Positions 8,760 to 19,070 of a stretch of 64,000 bases of DNA are shown piece by piece. Below the pieces are notes generated by a model. It made no database searches and was not told the DNA's origin. It was given only the letters and a program-made list of their open reading frames with translations. The stretch is taken from assembly GCA_016124895.1 (NCBI GenBank), contig WGMU01000016.1, positions 1-64,000 of the forward strand. Direction: 5' to 3'. Origin of the DNA: a bacterium. GTDB taxonomy: Bacteria > Planctomycetota > Planctomycetia > Planctomycetales > Planctomycetaceae. Every line of letters starts with the position of its first letter. The first letter of the stretch is position 1. The translations under genes were made by a program, and so were the position numbers.

Positions 8760-11417
8760 CTACGACGACTCGCTGCGAACCAGAATATCCGGACGAGTCA
8801 GTTCAACGTGTTTGACCGAAACAGTTCGCGTCGGCCAGAACTCGCACGGCGTCAGGATGTCGATGCCTCCGTCGGCGATCAGTACCGTGTCGACGGACAG
8901 TGCCGAGCCGACGCCCAGTTGCCAGATGACGGGCATCCCGGCAAGCAGTTGAAATTCACTTCCGGGCAAAATGGGAACCTCAGCCGGTTCGTAGCCGGTG
9001 ACCCAGCCGGGCTCGACGCGCAGTGATTCGCCGCCGCGGTTGAACTTCTCATAGATCCTGTGGACCCGTTTCCAGGCATCCGCGATCGGCCACTGATGTT
9101 TCGAGAAGACAAGCGCGGTTGCCTGGACGACGAGACTCAGCGCGTGATCTTCGAGAATCTGTTTGTCCGGCGAGCCGAAACAGACCGAACGCGACACGCC
9201 AACGTGCAGCCCGTGCCGCCGGGCGACAACCGACAGCGTGCAGCCTTTCTCAACCGGCTGTCGGTCGATCCGCACGCGTCGGTAGTCCCCGCGGTGAGCA
9301 TCAGCGTAAACCTGCATCCGCTCGACGGTGATCCCGTGACGGATCAGCCGATGCGTCAACTGGCCGGCAATCTCAGCTTCTGTTTCTCCGCGCGGGAAGT
9401 TCCGCAACGTGGCCTCAACGGCGTGCGACACCTGATGTCCCAGCCGTCGCAGTTCCCAGCGCTCGGCACGCGACATCGGCAGCCGCTTCTCTGCAAGATC
9501 CGACGCCACGTCAATCAGGCTGTCGTGGGGAACGTCGGTGGCAAATCGGCCGGTCGCTGACACGCTCTGAATTTCGGTCGCCAGCGACGATCGCCAGTCA
9601 TGCGCCCGAACGGTGAGCTGCATTTCCTCCGTCAGGCTTTCGGCAAGCGCTGCGGCGTCAACGTCGCGGCACAGAATCGTCCGTTCGTCGTTTGTGATCA
9701 GCACGGCGGCGGCATGTGTGCGAGCCAGCCCCGCATCGGCGCCCGCCGTAAACCACAAAATGTTCGACGGACGCGTCAGTATGATTCCATTGAGTGAGTG
9801 CGCATCGAGATAGTCCGCCAGCAGTTCGTGCCGCTGAGCAACCAGCGCAGCGCGACCAAACAGATCGGGAGAAGCACCTGGCGTCGTAGCGGTTGTCGAC
9901 GCTTTCGCCGCAGGAAAACGCGGCGCTGGCTTCTCTGGCGGCGACGGGTGAGTGCGGGATTCGTTCGCGGGCTGCGTTGTTCCCCGCCCGGCTGCTGCGT
10001 CCGGCGTTTCTGGCTGACCTGCCGAACGTTCGCGCGGTTGACGGGCTGAGGCAAGCGGTTTCGACCTGACCGCGTTAGAGGCGACGTCAGACTCAACCGC
10101 TTCGTCAAACAGTTCCGGCAGTTCCGGTTGACTGCCCCGCTGCGTATTCAGTTCAAAATCGGTCTCGGATTCTGCTGCAGCCGCGTCCTGCTGATTCCAG
10201 CGGGCAGATTGCTGATCAGTTCTGGAGAACGAAACGGTTTCGTCGACTGCGGTCAGCGACGCCGTCGCTGGCTCGTCCGCGCCATCCTCTTCGTCGTGAT
10301 CCTCGAACAGCAGGAACGTCTTCGACGTGGCCTGTTCACAGAGAGAATCGTCCAGAAACCCGATCTGCTCTTCTGATCGCGTAGCCGCTGTCGTTGCTTC
10401 AGCTACCGAGCGGTCCCGAGTTTGTTCGGCCGAATCTCCAAACAGTTCGTCAGCCGCGGTGGCCAGATCTTCGAGCGCAGAATCACTTTCGTCCGTCCCG
10501 TCTGCGTCGAGCGGTGCGGAGTTGTCATCGCCGCTGTTCCGCTGCGTCAGGTCTGCTGACTCGGCGACCTGCGGAAGGTCGCTTAGACCTGACTGCTCAA
10601 CAATGCTGTCGGCAGGCGGGCCGTTCTCTGGTTCGTAATCGACTGAGAACTCCTGGCCACAGATCGACAGCAACGCTCCGGGGAACAGCCAGCCTTCCGA
10701 CAGCTTGTGACCGTCGACAGCAACGCCGTTGGTTTTCAGGTTGCGGAGATACCAGTAGCCGTCGCGAAGTTCCATCACGCAGTGCAGCGGGGCCACGTCG
10801 AGCCCGCGCACGACAATGTCACATTCTGCATCGCGTCCCAGATACAACCGCTCTTTCAGCAACCGATGCGGAGTTTCTCCGTCAATCGGGCTGAGGAATC
10901 CCAGCCGCTTGAAAGCCGGCTGCTGTTTCGGCGTCAGGGCGTCGGCAGTGACTGGTACCGCGAGACCGGTCTCATTTCGCAGGTCAATCGCCGAGTCGTC
11001 ATCCGGTGCCAGCAAGACTTCATCTTCAGTTCCTGTCAGACGACCGCCCGACGAATACCGCTGGCTGGTTTCACCGACAACGGACGGCCAGACATTCGAG
11101 GCTTCGCTGTCAGCTCCCACAGACACGGGAGCCCCCGCGCGGTAATGCACCTCAAACTGCACCGTGCCGATGCTCAGAACGCTGTAAACCGGAATGTACG
11201 CGCTGTCGAACCGATCGCCGTCGACGCGCACGCCGGTCCGCGTGCCCTGGTCCTCAACGAACCAGGTGCCGTCGTGATACTCAAGCCTGCAGTGCAGCGG
11301 TTCGACGGAATGATGCGGAATGACGACGTCGCATCCCTCATCACTGCCGACCGTCACTTCCGGCCGCGTGAGATAGATCGACTGCCCACCCTGAACCGGG
11401 ATCAGCTTGCCAAGCAT
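8760..11417 (-). CDS. Two FHA-like domains plus a degenerate M24 (aminopeptidase-fold) domain
   Basis: An 885-residue protein. FHA-like domain 1 spans about 5-75 and domain 2 about 190-265 (LYLGRDAECDIVV ... TNGVAVDG). A long acidic, Ser/Thr/Pro-rich linker (about 270-530) follows, then a creatinase/aminopeptidase-like region from LVAQRHELLADYLDAHSLNG to the end. The M24 metal ligands appear lost: the usual VDxG...SDxTRTF stretch reads SVVARRHGLHVGVSRSVCFG, no GHG-x-HE motif is present, and the last Glu is Asp (SVDTVLI). The pThr-binding Ser of FHA is Glu or Ala in both copies (VEPLHC, VAPLHC), and FHA1 also lacks the Arg and Asn. It is probably a scaffold or binding protein, encoded between a zinc-ribbon/HEAT gene and a kinase gene. 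Confidence 0.8.
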   Translation of the reverse strand: MLGKLIPVQGGQSIYLTRPEVTVGSDEGCDVVIPHHSVEPLHCRLEYHDGTWFVEDQGTRTGVRVDGDRFDSAYIPVYSVLSIGTVQFEVHYRAGAPVSVGADSEASNVWPSVVGETSQRYSSGGRLTGTEDEVLLAPDDDSAIDLRNETGLAVPVTADALTPKQQPAFKRLGFLSPIDGETPHRLLKERLYLGRDAECDIVVRGLDVAPLHCVMELRDGYWYLRNLKTNGVAVDGHKLSEGWLFPGALLSICGQEFSVDYEPENGPPADSIVEQSGLSDLPQVAESADLTQRNSGDDNSAPLDADGTDESDSALEDLATAADELFGDSAEQTRDRSVAEATTAATRSEEQIGFLDDSLCEQATSKTFLLFEDHDEEDGADEPATASLTAVDETVSFSRTDQQSARWNQQDAAAAESETDFELNTQRGSQPELPELFDEAVESDVASNAVRSKPLASARQPRERSAGQPETPDAAAGRGTTQPANESRTHPSPPEKPAPRFPAAKASTTATTPGASPDLFGRAALVAQRHELLADYLDAHSLNGIILTRPSNILWFTAGADAGLARTHAAAVLITNDERTILCRDVDAAALAESLTEEMQLTVRAHDWRSSLATEIQSVSATGRFATDVPHDSLIDVASDLAEKRLPMSRAERWELRRLGHQVSHAVEATLRNFPRGETEAEIAGQLTHRLIRHGITVERMQVYADAHRGDYRRVRIDRQPVEKGCTLSVVARRHGLHVGVSRSVCFGSPDKQILEDHALSLVVQATALVFSKHQWPIADAWKRVHRIYEKFNRGGESLRVEPGWVTGYEPAEVPILPGSEFQLLAGMPVIWQLGVGSALSVDTVLIADGGIDILTPCEFWPTRTVSVKHVELTRPDILVRSESS

Positions 11418-11493
11418 CAGAACAACTCAACTGGGATATCTGACAGGGAACTTCTTCAACAGACGCAAGGCGGCAACCACTGGCCGGACAGGA

Positions 11494-14400
11494 CTACTCT
11501 TTGTCCGGTATGGTGACGCTTTCAGGGATCTGCAGCGGGTCCAGCGGCTTTGATTCACCGCTTTTCAGATCGATCACCCAGGCAAGCTTGCTTTCCTCGC
11601 CAGCGACCAGCAGCCTGCTTCCGTCTCCGGATGCAACGCTGTTCCGGAAACTGTCGATGGACATCCCTTGCGGCGGTGTGAGCTGAAAGCCCTTTGTCGT
11701 CCCTGCAGGCAGTTCCAGCAGTTGCGGTCCGGACCCGTCGACGCCGGTCAGTGTGGAGTCGGAGGCGAACGTCAGGTTCCGCAGGCGAGCCGCTTTGATG
11801 GCGTCACCAACGGCGGCAAATCCGTCCTCATCCAGCGTGACCGGGACAAGTCCTTCGGCCGTGGCGGCAAGCAGTTTTCGGCCACTGCCGTCGAAGACCA
11901 GTTCCTGAATGTTCGGCAGCGCGTCCGGATCGACCTCGGACAGCTTCTCGCCGGTTTCGACCGAATAGATGCTGAGGATGGCCTGGCCGACAGTCGGCTG
12001 TCGGGGATCGGGAATGTGCCAGACGATTCCGGCTGCAAGCTTTCCATCACCGGACAGCGCCGGGCGGGGACGATTCTTAAACGGCAGCGTGGCGAGTTCC
12101 TTGCGCTCGCGGACATCCCACACAACACTTGTCGTCGCTCCGGTCACCGCCAGAAAGATCCCACCATCGTTCGATGCCACCGCCGTCTGGATGCGTCCTT
12201 TGAACGGCGTCCAGTTCATATTCTCGACAGAGGCAGCTCCAGCAGTCGTGTCCCAGACAGCGAGTTGCGAGGTCGGTCCGAGTGAATACAGCACCCGCGC
12301 AGTTGCCTGGGGGGAAGACACAAAGGCGAACGCTGCAGGATTCTTCAGCTTAACGCGCTGCTCGAATTCGCCACTCTCAGGGTTCCAGACATCGATCGAA
12401 CCATCGGCCCGGACCAGCGCAGCTCCCTTTGAATCCGCCAGCCAGACAACGTCGCGCACTTCCCCGGTGGCAGCAAGTCGCCGAGCGACCGACAGATCGC
12501 CCTCCGGCAGCGCGCTCCCTCCGACGAACCACACCAGTGCCAGAGCGACCAGCAGACACGGGGCAGCGATGAGCGTGGCCACTCCGCCGGGAATCACGCC
12601 AACCAGGTTATCCGGCATCAGTCGGCTCGCCTTCAGAGCCATGCGGCGCTGCAGTGGGATCGTCGGATTCGAAATGCCGAGTTCGACGAGCGCTTTCTCT
12701 GCACCGGTCCGGACCATCGAATCCTTGTCTTCCAGCAGCCGGCGGATAGCTCCCGTCGCCTGCTCGGCCTTGAGCTTGCCGAGCCCGGTCACGGCGTGAT
12801 AGCGAACCACCGGCGTGGGATCCTTGAGCGTCGCCAGCAGCGCGGGAATGACCTGCTTTTCGCCAATCGCCGTCAAACCCATCACAGCGGCACACCGGAC
12901 AGTCGGTTCGTCACGCAGTGCCTGTTCCAGCAACTGGATACCGTGCCTGTCCTTCAACTTGCCCAGCCCCTTTGCCGCCGCCGAACGGACTTCAAACGAA
13001 ACGTCCTCAGTCAGCAGTTCTGCAAACAGATCGAAAGCATCCGGCGGACGCAGGTCGCCGAGGACTTCGACGGTCTGGCGTCGAATCGACGAGTTCGGGT
13101 GCTGGACCAGCGGAATCAGTGCTTCGACAGCGTCGTCAGTGGCCACCTTTCGCAACGCACCAATCGCTTTCAGCAGAATCGACGGATTGTCGCTGCGGAG
13201 CAGCCGGACCAGAGGCTGACACGCGGCCGTGTCGCCGATCGCCCCCAGACCCTCGGCGATCGTTTCCCGCAGCGAACTGTCCGCATGATCGATCAGCCGC
13301 GCGATGGCGGAAACACCACGAGGATCCTTTGTCGCCGCCAGCGCCCGAATCGCGTGCTTCTGCAGTTCGACATTCTGAGTCTGCAGCAGGATGCCCATCA
13401 GCGGCCGGACCGCCCGGGAATCCGCCGTCTGTGCAAGTGCGGTTGTCGCTCCGATCTGAATCTGCTCGTCCGGGTCGTCCAGCAGAGCAATCAGCGGTCC
13501 GACGGATTTCGGATCCGCGATCCGCCCGAGAGCTTCAATGACTGACAGACGGACTGCTCCCGTCGAACGGTCGAGCGTGTTGAGCAATGGCGGAATCGCC
13601 CGGGCATCCCGGATACGGCCAAGCGCGACAACGGCATCGCGGGTGATCGCGGAATTGGTGCCCTGCAGGACGTCAATCAACCTGGCAACGGCAGCTTCCC
13701 CCATTCCGACAATCGCTTCCCGTGCCTGCAGTCGCAGCGTTGCGTCACGCTGTCCAAACAGCAGCAGGATCGGAACCGCTCGCGAATCGCCAATCGCCCG
13801 TAGCGCGCCCATCGCGTCCCGCACGACTTCGGCATCGGAATCCATCAGCAGCGTCAGCGCGAGAGGCAGCGCGGCCGGATCCGCGAGTTCACCCAGCGCC
13901 GTGGCAACACCCTGACGGACGGCTTCCCAGGAATCATGCTGCGCCTGCGCGAGGATCGCGATCGCACGCGCGTCACGGGTTTTGCCGAGTTCAATCACCG
14001 CCGCTCGACGCTTCATGGCCTCATCACGGCTCAGCGGATCCACCACGTTGAGCTGCTGCTCAAACTTCTGCAGCCGTCGACTGGAAACCTGACTTGTCAG
14101 TGCCGACTCTCCGGACTGCTTTTCCACCTCCGCAACCAGCTTCTGAATCAGATCGCTGAGTTCATCTTCCAGTTCGCTGTTCAGACCGGGACGGACACCC
14201 GATTCCTCAGGAACAACGCCGGATCCAAAAATCAGCATGGCACCGCAACGACGGCACTTCTTCTTGCGACCCATCCACGACGACGGAACACGCATCCGGT
14301 TTCCGCAGACACACACTTCGATGAGAACACCCTCACCGGACGCCGCCGCGTCATGAACACCGCTTTCCTGCGCTGTGGAGTCAATGGTGGAATCAGCAGC

Positions 14401-14781
14401 CGGCTGTTCCCGTCGCAACACCGGAGGCTCTGGAGATCGCGTTTCTTCGACAACTGGCGGGCTTGAAGCAGGTCGCCGCCGTAGCGTGCTGACGTTGCTG
14501 CCGACCGCATGATGCTGCGACGCTCCGACAATCCGAGTCGTGCCGTTGACGACGCGAGGTCCTGAAGCGGCGGAACGCTGTCCGGTGGCCGGAGTACCGG
14601 TTCGAGAAGTCGATCGCTGCTGAGAAGACTGAGCGGAAACTGCCGACGGCGTAGTGTCAACAGTTGCCTGAGCGCTTCGCGCGGCTACCGATTCGTTTAA
14701 TCGGGTGCCGCAGTCAAAGCACTTCAGCATCGCGGGTTTTACGGCTGCCCCACAGTTCGGGCAGACTCGGTCACCACTCAT
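11494..14781 (-). CDS. Zinc-ribbon / HEAT-repeat / transmembrane / beta-propeller protein
   Basis: A 1095-residue protein. The ATG at 14781 has AAAGGGAA upstream and puts a zinc ribbon (CPNCGAAVKPAMLKCFDCG) at the N-terminus. A second ribbon lies at about 154-183 (CVCGNRMRV...CRRCG). About 250-715 holds a long run of HEAT/PBS-lyase repeats with the recurring A-x-x-ALG-x-(I/L)-x-D-x-RA-(V/I) pattern. A transmembrane helix (about 727-752, GGVATLIAAPCLLVALALVW) is followed by a WD40/YVTN-like propeller to the end, which would face the periplasm. The first gene of the operon with the FHA/M24-like protein (76 bases downstream) and the kinase. The architecture suggests a membrane sensor or scaffold linking an extracytoplasmic propeller to cytoplasmic repeats. 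Confidence 0.82.
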   Translation of the reverse strand: MSGDRVCPNCGAAVKPAMLKCFDCGTRLNESVAARSAQATVDTTPSAVSAQSSQQRSTSRTGTPATGQRSAASGPRVVNGTTRIVGASQHHAVGSNVSTLRRRPASSPPVVEETRSPEPPVLRREQPAADSTIDSTAQESGVHDAAASGEGVLIEVCVCGNRMRVPSSWMGRKKKCRRCGAMLIFGSGVVPEESGVRPGLNSELEDELSDLIQKLVAEVEKQSGESALTSQVSSRRLQKFEQQLNVVDPLSRDEAMKRRAAVIELGKTRDARAIAILAQAQHDSWEAVRQGVATALGELADPAALPLALTLLMDSDAEVVRDAMGALRAIGDSRAVPILLLFGQRDATLRLQAREAIVGMGEAAVARLIDVLQGTNSAITRDAVVALGRIRDARAIPPLLNTLDRSTGAVRLSVIEALGRIADPKSVGPLIALLDDPDEQIQIGATTALAQTADSRAVRPLMGILLQTQNVELQKHAIRALAATKDPRGVSAIARLIDHADSSLRETIAEGLGAIGDTAACQPLVRLLRSDNPSILLKAIGALRKVATDDAVEALIPLVQHPNSSIRRQTVEVLGDLRPPDAFDLFAELLTEDVSFEVRSAAAKGLGKLKDRHGIQLLEQALRDEPTVRCAAVMGLTAIGEKQVIPALLATLKDPTPVVRYHAVTGLGKLKAEQATGAIRRLLEDKDSMVRTGAEKALVELGISNPTIPLQRRMALKASRLMPDNLVGVIPGGVATLIAAPCLLVALALVWFVGGSALPEGDLSVARRLAATGEVRDVVWLADSKGAALVRADGSIDVWNPESGEFEQRVKLKNPAAFAFVSSPQATARVLYSLGPTSQLAVWDTTAGAASVENMNWTPFKGRIQTAVASNDGGIFLAVTGATTSVVWDVRERKELATLPFKNRPRPALSGDGKLAAGIVWHIPDPRQPTVGQAILSIYSVETGEKLSEVDPDALPNIQELVFDGSGRKLLAATAEGLVPVTLDEDGFAAVGDAIKAARLRNLTFASDSTLTGVDGSGPQLLELPAGTTKGFQLTPPQGMSIDSFRNSVASGDGSRLLVAGEESKLAWVIDLKSGESKPLDPLQIPESVTIPDKE

Positions 14782-15099
14782 TCGATTCCCTTTCCAACTC
14801 CCCTGTCTCGAGATGCTGCCATGTGTATGGCCACGTGACTTCCGTCCCGGCACCTGACTGCGGCGAATGACCACTGAGGAATACTTCCGAGTGAAGACGG
14901 CAATATCGGCGATTGCGTGAATTTTCAGTTAACACCTGGCAGTGAGCCGTTACGTCATTAAGCCGCCTGCGAGAGTCCGAACCGTCGTCCGTCTGACTTC
15001 GGTGTATTGACTTCTCATCAGTCGCCCCGTCTCCCGGACGACGTTCCGGTGGTACGAGCGAAACGTGAAATCCTCACTGGCACAAATCGCTGACGGAAA
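14782..15099. other. Intergenic region upstream of the HEAT/FHA/kinase operon
   Basis: About 320 bases that should hold the operon promoter. No repeat or gene is evident. The DUF1559 gene to the right is on the same strand and is closed off by a terminator at 15100-15132, so the three-gene operon probably has its own promoter here. Confidence 0.5.
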
Positions 15100-15132
15100 G
15101 AGCCCGGGTCACGCTGGACGCAACCCGGGCTC
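15100..15132 (-). terminator. Intrinsic terminator of the second DUF1559 gene
   Basis: GAGCCCGGGT at 15100-15109 pairs perfectly over 10 bp with ACCCGGGCTC at 15123-15132, with a 13-base loop. On the minus strand the stem is followed by TTTCC, a short T-run. It lies about 57 bases after the stop of the DUF1559 gene. Confidence 0.7.
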
Positions 15133-15188
15133 ATCACAATTCAGTCATCACTCGCAACTGCTGTCAGCAGCACGTTGAACCAGAGGTC

Positions 15189-16499
15189 TTATTCAAACTG
15201 ACCTTTGGTCGTGTTGCCCTGCTTCAGCAGGATGCCCGAGTAGACATCAAACGCGGTCAGTTCGACAGTGCCGTCGGAGTAACCGTGCTTGTTGATCAAA
15301 TCGGCGACAGTTCCCGTATCGGAAATCGGGAAACCAGGATTCAGGAAGCCGTCTCCGTTCAGGTCTTTGACAGCTTTCACACTGCCATCGGCCATCAGGA
15401 TGTTGCAGTCGCCAGCATGGACCGCATACCAGTCACGCGTATCCTGCAGCAGCAACGAACCCGTGTGGAGCGTGTCTTCCGGGTTGATGCGGGTTGCAGT
15501 TGTGGTGACAGAGTTTTCGCCCAGCGGGAACCAGCTCGTTGGAACAGTCCACTTGGCTTCAGTGCTGACGCTGCCGGTGCTGAGTGCATCGCCAGACGAA
15601 TCCAGCAGGATGATCTTGGTGCCGTTCCAGTAGGCGGGACCATCGTTAAACGATTCACACAGACGCGAGCCGGCGACCAGCTCAGCATTGATCGTGTTCG
15701 TCAGGATGGCTTCATTCGAATCGCCAGGTGACGCATCGCCATTCAGAGCGATATTGTTCGACGGAATCTCAGAGCCTTCCATCATCCGCAGCGTCAGCGG
15801 GCCCAGCGTGTTCTGGTACTCTTTGTAACCCGTCTTCGTGCCGCCACCAGAGACGCCACCCGTCAGGCCGGCTTCGCCAGCCGTGGCAACCAGGAAGGTA
15901 GCCTTTGAAGTCGCGGCCGGATCGACAGTCACTCGCGGCTGACCACGAACCATGAACCAGCTTGCCGCGTAGTTCGAGTTGTAACCGGCCTGGACCATTT
16001 CAGAAACAATGGCCGCCTGCTGATCAGCAGTGTTACCAGCGGTAGCACCGTTAGCCAGGCGTGTCGTGTATTTACCAGTGACACCCTGACGCGCAATCGG
16101 GGTGCCCGAGCCGTCTGACGTCTTACCGGGGTTGATCAGGTCGTTCAGCTTTTCCATGCCACGAAGCTCGTTTGACGGACAGAGCATTTCGCCCGGCAGG
16201 CCGCCTTTGACACTGACGATGTCAGCCACCCAGCCGAAACGGTCTGGAGCACCGTCACGGACATAGTCGTAAGCGCCCGAGCAGAGACGGGTGCCCGGAT
16301 CTTTCGAGGCGAACGTGTGCAGAGCGATACCCATCTGACGCAGGTTGTTCTTGCACTGCGTGGAACGGGCCGCTTCGCGAGCCGACTGGATGGCCGGCAG
16401 CAGCAGGGCAACGAGGATCGCGATGATCGAAATCACGACCAGCAGTTCGATAAGCGTGAAGCCGGCACGGGCAGACTTCGCAGGAGTGAGCTTCTTCAT
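15189..16499 (-). CDS. DUF1559 family protein with prepilin-type N-terminus (second copy)
   Basis: A 436-residue protein beginning [20 protein letters not shown], a prepilin-type signal (basic leader, then [10 protein letters not shown]), followed by the [20 protein letters not shown] motif that opens the DUF1559 domain. The C-terminal H-x-DG-type motif is [24 protein letters not shown]. The end of the chain (GTTKGQFE) matches a group of abundant planctomycete DUF1559 proteins. It is only distantly similar to the copy at 1655 beyond the two signature regions. It has its own terminator and a long upstream region, so it is probably a separately and perhaps strongly expressed single gene. Confidence 0.9.
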   Translation of the reverse strand: MKKLTPAKSARAGFTLIELLVVISIIAILVALLLPAIQSAREAARSTQCKNNLRQMGIALHTFASKDPGTRLCSGAYDYVRDGAPDRFGWVADIVSVKGGLPGEMLCPSNELRGMEKLNDLINPGKTSDGSGTPIARQGVTGKYTTRLANGATAGNTADQQAAIVSEMVQAGYNSNYAASWFMVRGQPRVTVDPAATSKATFLVATAGEAGLTGGVSGGGTKTGYKEYQNTLGPLTLRMMEGSEIPSNNIALNGDASPGDSNEAILTNTINAELVAGSRLCESFNDGPAYWNGTKIILLDSSGDALSTGSVSTEAKWTVPTSWFPLGENSVTTTATRINPEDTLHTGSLLLQDTRDWYAVHAGDCNILMADGSVKAVKDLNGDGFLNPGFPISDTGTVADLINKHGYSDGTVELTAFDVYSGILLKQGNTTKGQFE

Positions 16500-17086
16500 G
16501 GCTCTGTGTTTTCCTTGTCTTGACGGTAGAAATCAGTTTCCCGAGTGAAACAACGTGAATCCAAAGTTCTCAGTCTGTTGTGTTCGTTTCGTCAGCCCGG
16601 TCAGTCCGAGCCACTGGAAGCGAGACCTCCTTTCGTCGTCGTGAAACGGAAAATGATCTGCAACGGAGCCAGCACGCGCTGCCCAGGCGGGACACGAGGA
16701 ACAGTGGCGGGAGCAACCTCGGGGAGCTTGCTGGTTCACTGAACCTCGCTCCCGCGAATCAGGTTTTCGCGGGAGGACATTCAGAGACGCGTATGGCCCG
16801 CGTGAATTGGCGATGAATGAGGAATGGCTGATCTCTGAGGCGTTCTGCTGTCGTCATCGACGGAGATCAGAGACTGGAATCCGGCCGCTCGACGACGGCG
16901 GAGTTGTCGAGTTCGACTGTGTGGTTTGTGTGAAGGCTCTGCGGTTAATCGAAGAAGGCGCCGACGGGATTCGTCGACTCTGTTGCCAGCGGCGTACTCT
17001 CGCGACACAGTCCTGACCGGCGTTGAGGGCAACTCGGCCCGCGAACGTTCTGAGCTGATTTCTCCCATCCCGTCAGGAGCTGGAAG
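16500..17086. other. Divergent intergenic region with a 10-bp hairpin at 16749-16775
   Basis: About 590 bases between the DUF1559 gene (minus) and the histidine kinase (plus). The only clear structure is CTCCCGCGAA (16749-16758) pairing perfectly with TTCGCGGGAG (16766-16775) over a 7-base loop. Neither side has a T-run, so it is unlikely to be a plain terminator; it could be an operator or a transcript leader structure. Small open frames here show no protein character. Confidence 0.5.
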
Positions 17087-18937
17087 TTGCTGCCGCCCCC
17101 GGATTCGACTCGGTTGAAACCGCTGCTGCTGCTGACGGTCAGTGGCCCGCTGCTGATGCTTCTGCTGCTGACGCAACTGGATTCCCGGGCGATGCGGCAA
17201 CAGGCCGAGCGGGCAACGATCCGTCGGCTGCGTGCCATCGTTCAGACAATTGAAGCTGATCTCACCATGCAATCCGGTGAGTCCGATTCGCTGCCAGCAA
17301 GTGCGTCAAGGTTGAAGCCTCTGGCCGATTCACTGTTTGTCCGTCTGCAGATCCTGAAGCTCGGCGAGCAGCCGCGGCTGCTGTTTGATTCGCAGTCCGG
17401 CAGTTCGTCAGGTCAACAGTCCGAACGGTCATCTCGGATCACAGAAGATGCTTCGACTCCGGCCGTCATCGACTGGAATGCCCGCGAACTGTTTCTCGCC
17501 CGAACGTCGGGCAGCGGCGACGACCAGCGGCGGATCAACGGCGTCTGGCACACCTTCGTTGCGATTCAACTGCCTCAGACCGGGGAGAAGAATCTGGCGC
17601 TGCGAATCAGCGCGCCAACGTATTCCAGCAGCGGCTCTTCAAACTTCGGCCTGATGTTTGCCTGGTTTGCCGGCGTCGTCCTGGCGGGACTGCTGGCGTC
17701 TGCGGCTGTGCTGATTTACCGCCGATCGCAGGTGTCGCTCGATCGCCTGTCCGCAACGCATCGCAACATTCGCCGCCTGACGGAACGCGATGAAACACTG
17801 CCTGGTGCGGACGCTCGCCTGCCGGAACTGGTCGACGCGTATGCGGAAACGAGTCGTCGACTCGAATCGCTGATTTCCGGCAATCGCAGCCGGATCAGGG
17901 AACTCGAACAGGCAACGGCGTTTCTCGAAACCGTACTGGAAGCAATGGTCGAAGGCGTCGTCGTCGTTGATCGCCAGCACCGCATCGCGTTCGCGAATCA
18001 TGCCGCGGCAGCTTTGCTGCGGATTGAGTCAACCACGGCCGGAATCGCCGGCCGCCCGATGCTGGAAATCATTCGCAATCCTGTCGTCGATCAGACATTG
18101 AAACGCATCGACGCCGGCCACGATCGGATTCAGACCGAGTTTACGCTGCGCGGCGAACAGCGGATTCTGTCGCTCTTTGCAACGCGGCTGCGTGGCAACG
18201 TGTCCGGCGGAGCGATGCTGGTTCTGCAGGATGTGACCGACCTGCGACGGCTGGAGAATCTTCGCAAAGACTTCGTGTCGAATGTGTCGCACGAACTGAA
18301 GACGCCGCTGGCCGGCATTCAGGCGTACGCCGAAACGCTGCTGGGCGGTGCGATCGACGACGCCGATGCCTGCCATCGTTTCGTGACGCGGATTCAGGAA
18401 CAGAGCGACCGCCTGCATGACCTCGTCCAGGATCTGCTGCAGCTTGGCCGGATCGAAGCCGGACAGGAGGCATTCAAGCTCGAACGCGTCTCCATCGCCG
18501 AATCGATTCTGACGTCAGTCGAATCGCAGCAGCCGGTTGCTGCGGGCAAGAACATTTCCATCGAGCTGCAGTCGACGTCGGCCGATCTGTTCGTCAAAGC
18601 CGACCGCAAAGGGCTGCAGACGGTCTTTGACAACCTGATCAGCAACGCCGTCAAGTACACACCCGAAGCCGGCCGGGTGCAGATCAACTGGAGCCAGTCC
18701 GACGGACAGGTTCAGATTGACGTGATCGATTCTGGTGTCGGCATCCCCAGCGAGCATCTGCCGCGCATCTTCGAACGCTTTTACCGCGTCGACGAAGCCC
18801 GTTCACGCGATGTCGGCGGCACGGGCCTGGGTCTGTCCATCGTCAAACACCTGATCAACGAATTCGGTGGCAGCGTCGACGTGCAGAGCGAACCTGGCAA
18901 AGGCAGTACGTTTACAGTGCGTCTGCCGGCAGCGTGA
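17087..18937 (+). CDS. PhoR-like sensor histidine kinase with PAS domain
   Basis: A 616-residue membrane kinase. The start is TTG at 17087 with AGGAG at 17075-17079. TM1 is about 11-30, an extracytoplasmic domain about 31-185, TM2 about 187-211, then a HAMP-like linker, a PAS domain (about 280-385), HisKA with His402 in FVSNVSHELKTPL, and HATPase_c with the N box (NLISNAVKYTPE), G1 (DSGVGIP) and G2 (GGTGLGLSIVKH). This order is that of PhoR/VicK kinases. No response regulator gene is adjacent, so its partner must lie elsewhere. The AmpG-like permease gene begins 133 bases downstream on the same strand. Confidence 0.9.
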   Translation: MLPPPDSTRLKPLLLLTVSGPLLMLLLLTQLDSRAMRQQAERATIRRLRAIVQTIEADLTMQSGESDSLPASASRLKPLADSLFVRLQILKLGEQPRLLFDSQSGSSSGQQSERSSRITEDASTPAVIDWNARELFLARTSGSGDDQRRINGVWHTFVAIQLPQTGEKNLALRISAPTYSSSGSSNFGLMFAWFAGVVLAGLLASAAVLIYRRSQVSLDRLSATHRNIRRLTERDETLPGADARLPELVDAYAETSRRLESLISGNRSRIRELEQATAFLETVLEAMVEGVVVVDRQHRIAFANHAAAALLRIESTTAGIAGRPMLEIIRNPVVDQTLKRIDAGHDRIQTEFTLRGEQRILSLFATRLRGNVSGGAMLVLQDVTDLRRLENLRKDFVSNVSHELKTPLAGIQAYAETLLGGAIDDADACHRFVTRIQEQSDRLHDLVQDLLQLGRIEAGQEAFKLERVSIAESILTSVESQQPVAAGKNISIELQSTSADLFVKADRKGLQTVFDNLISNAVKYTPEAGRVQINWSQSDGQVQIDVIDSGVGIPSEHLPRIFERFYRVDEARSRDVGGTGLGLSIVKHLINEFGGSVDVQSEPGKGSTFTVRLPAA

Positions 18938-19070
18938 GCCTCTCCGCGGCCTGAGGTTCCCGGACGCGGCGTCACGCAACCACCGTTGACCGTCTCGTCG
19001 AGAATTGATCGGCTACGTGTTTCCGCTTCGGGTCTCTCGCCTCGCAACTCGTTGAGCCGGTCTCTTCTGA

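Noticed and set aside
16749-16775. Terminator at the 10-bp hairpin
   Set aside because: No T-run on either strand and it lies upstream of both flanking genes, so it is listed only as a structure of unknown role.
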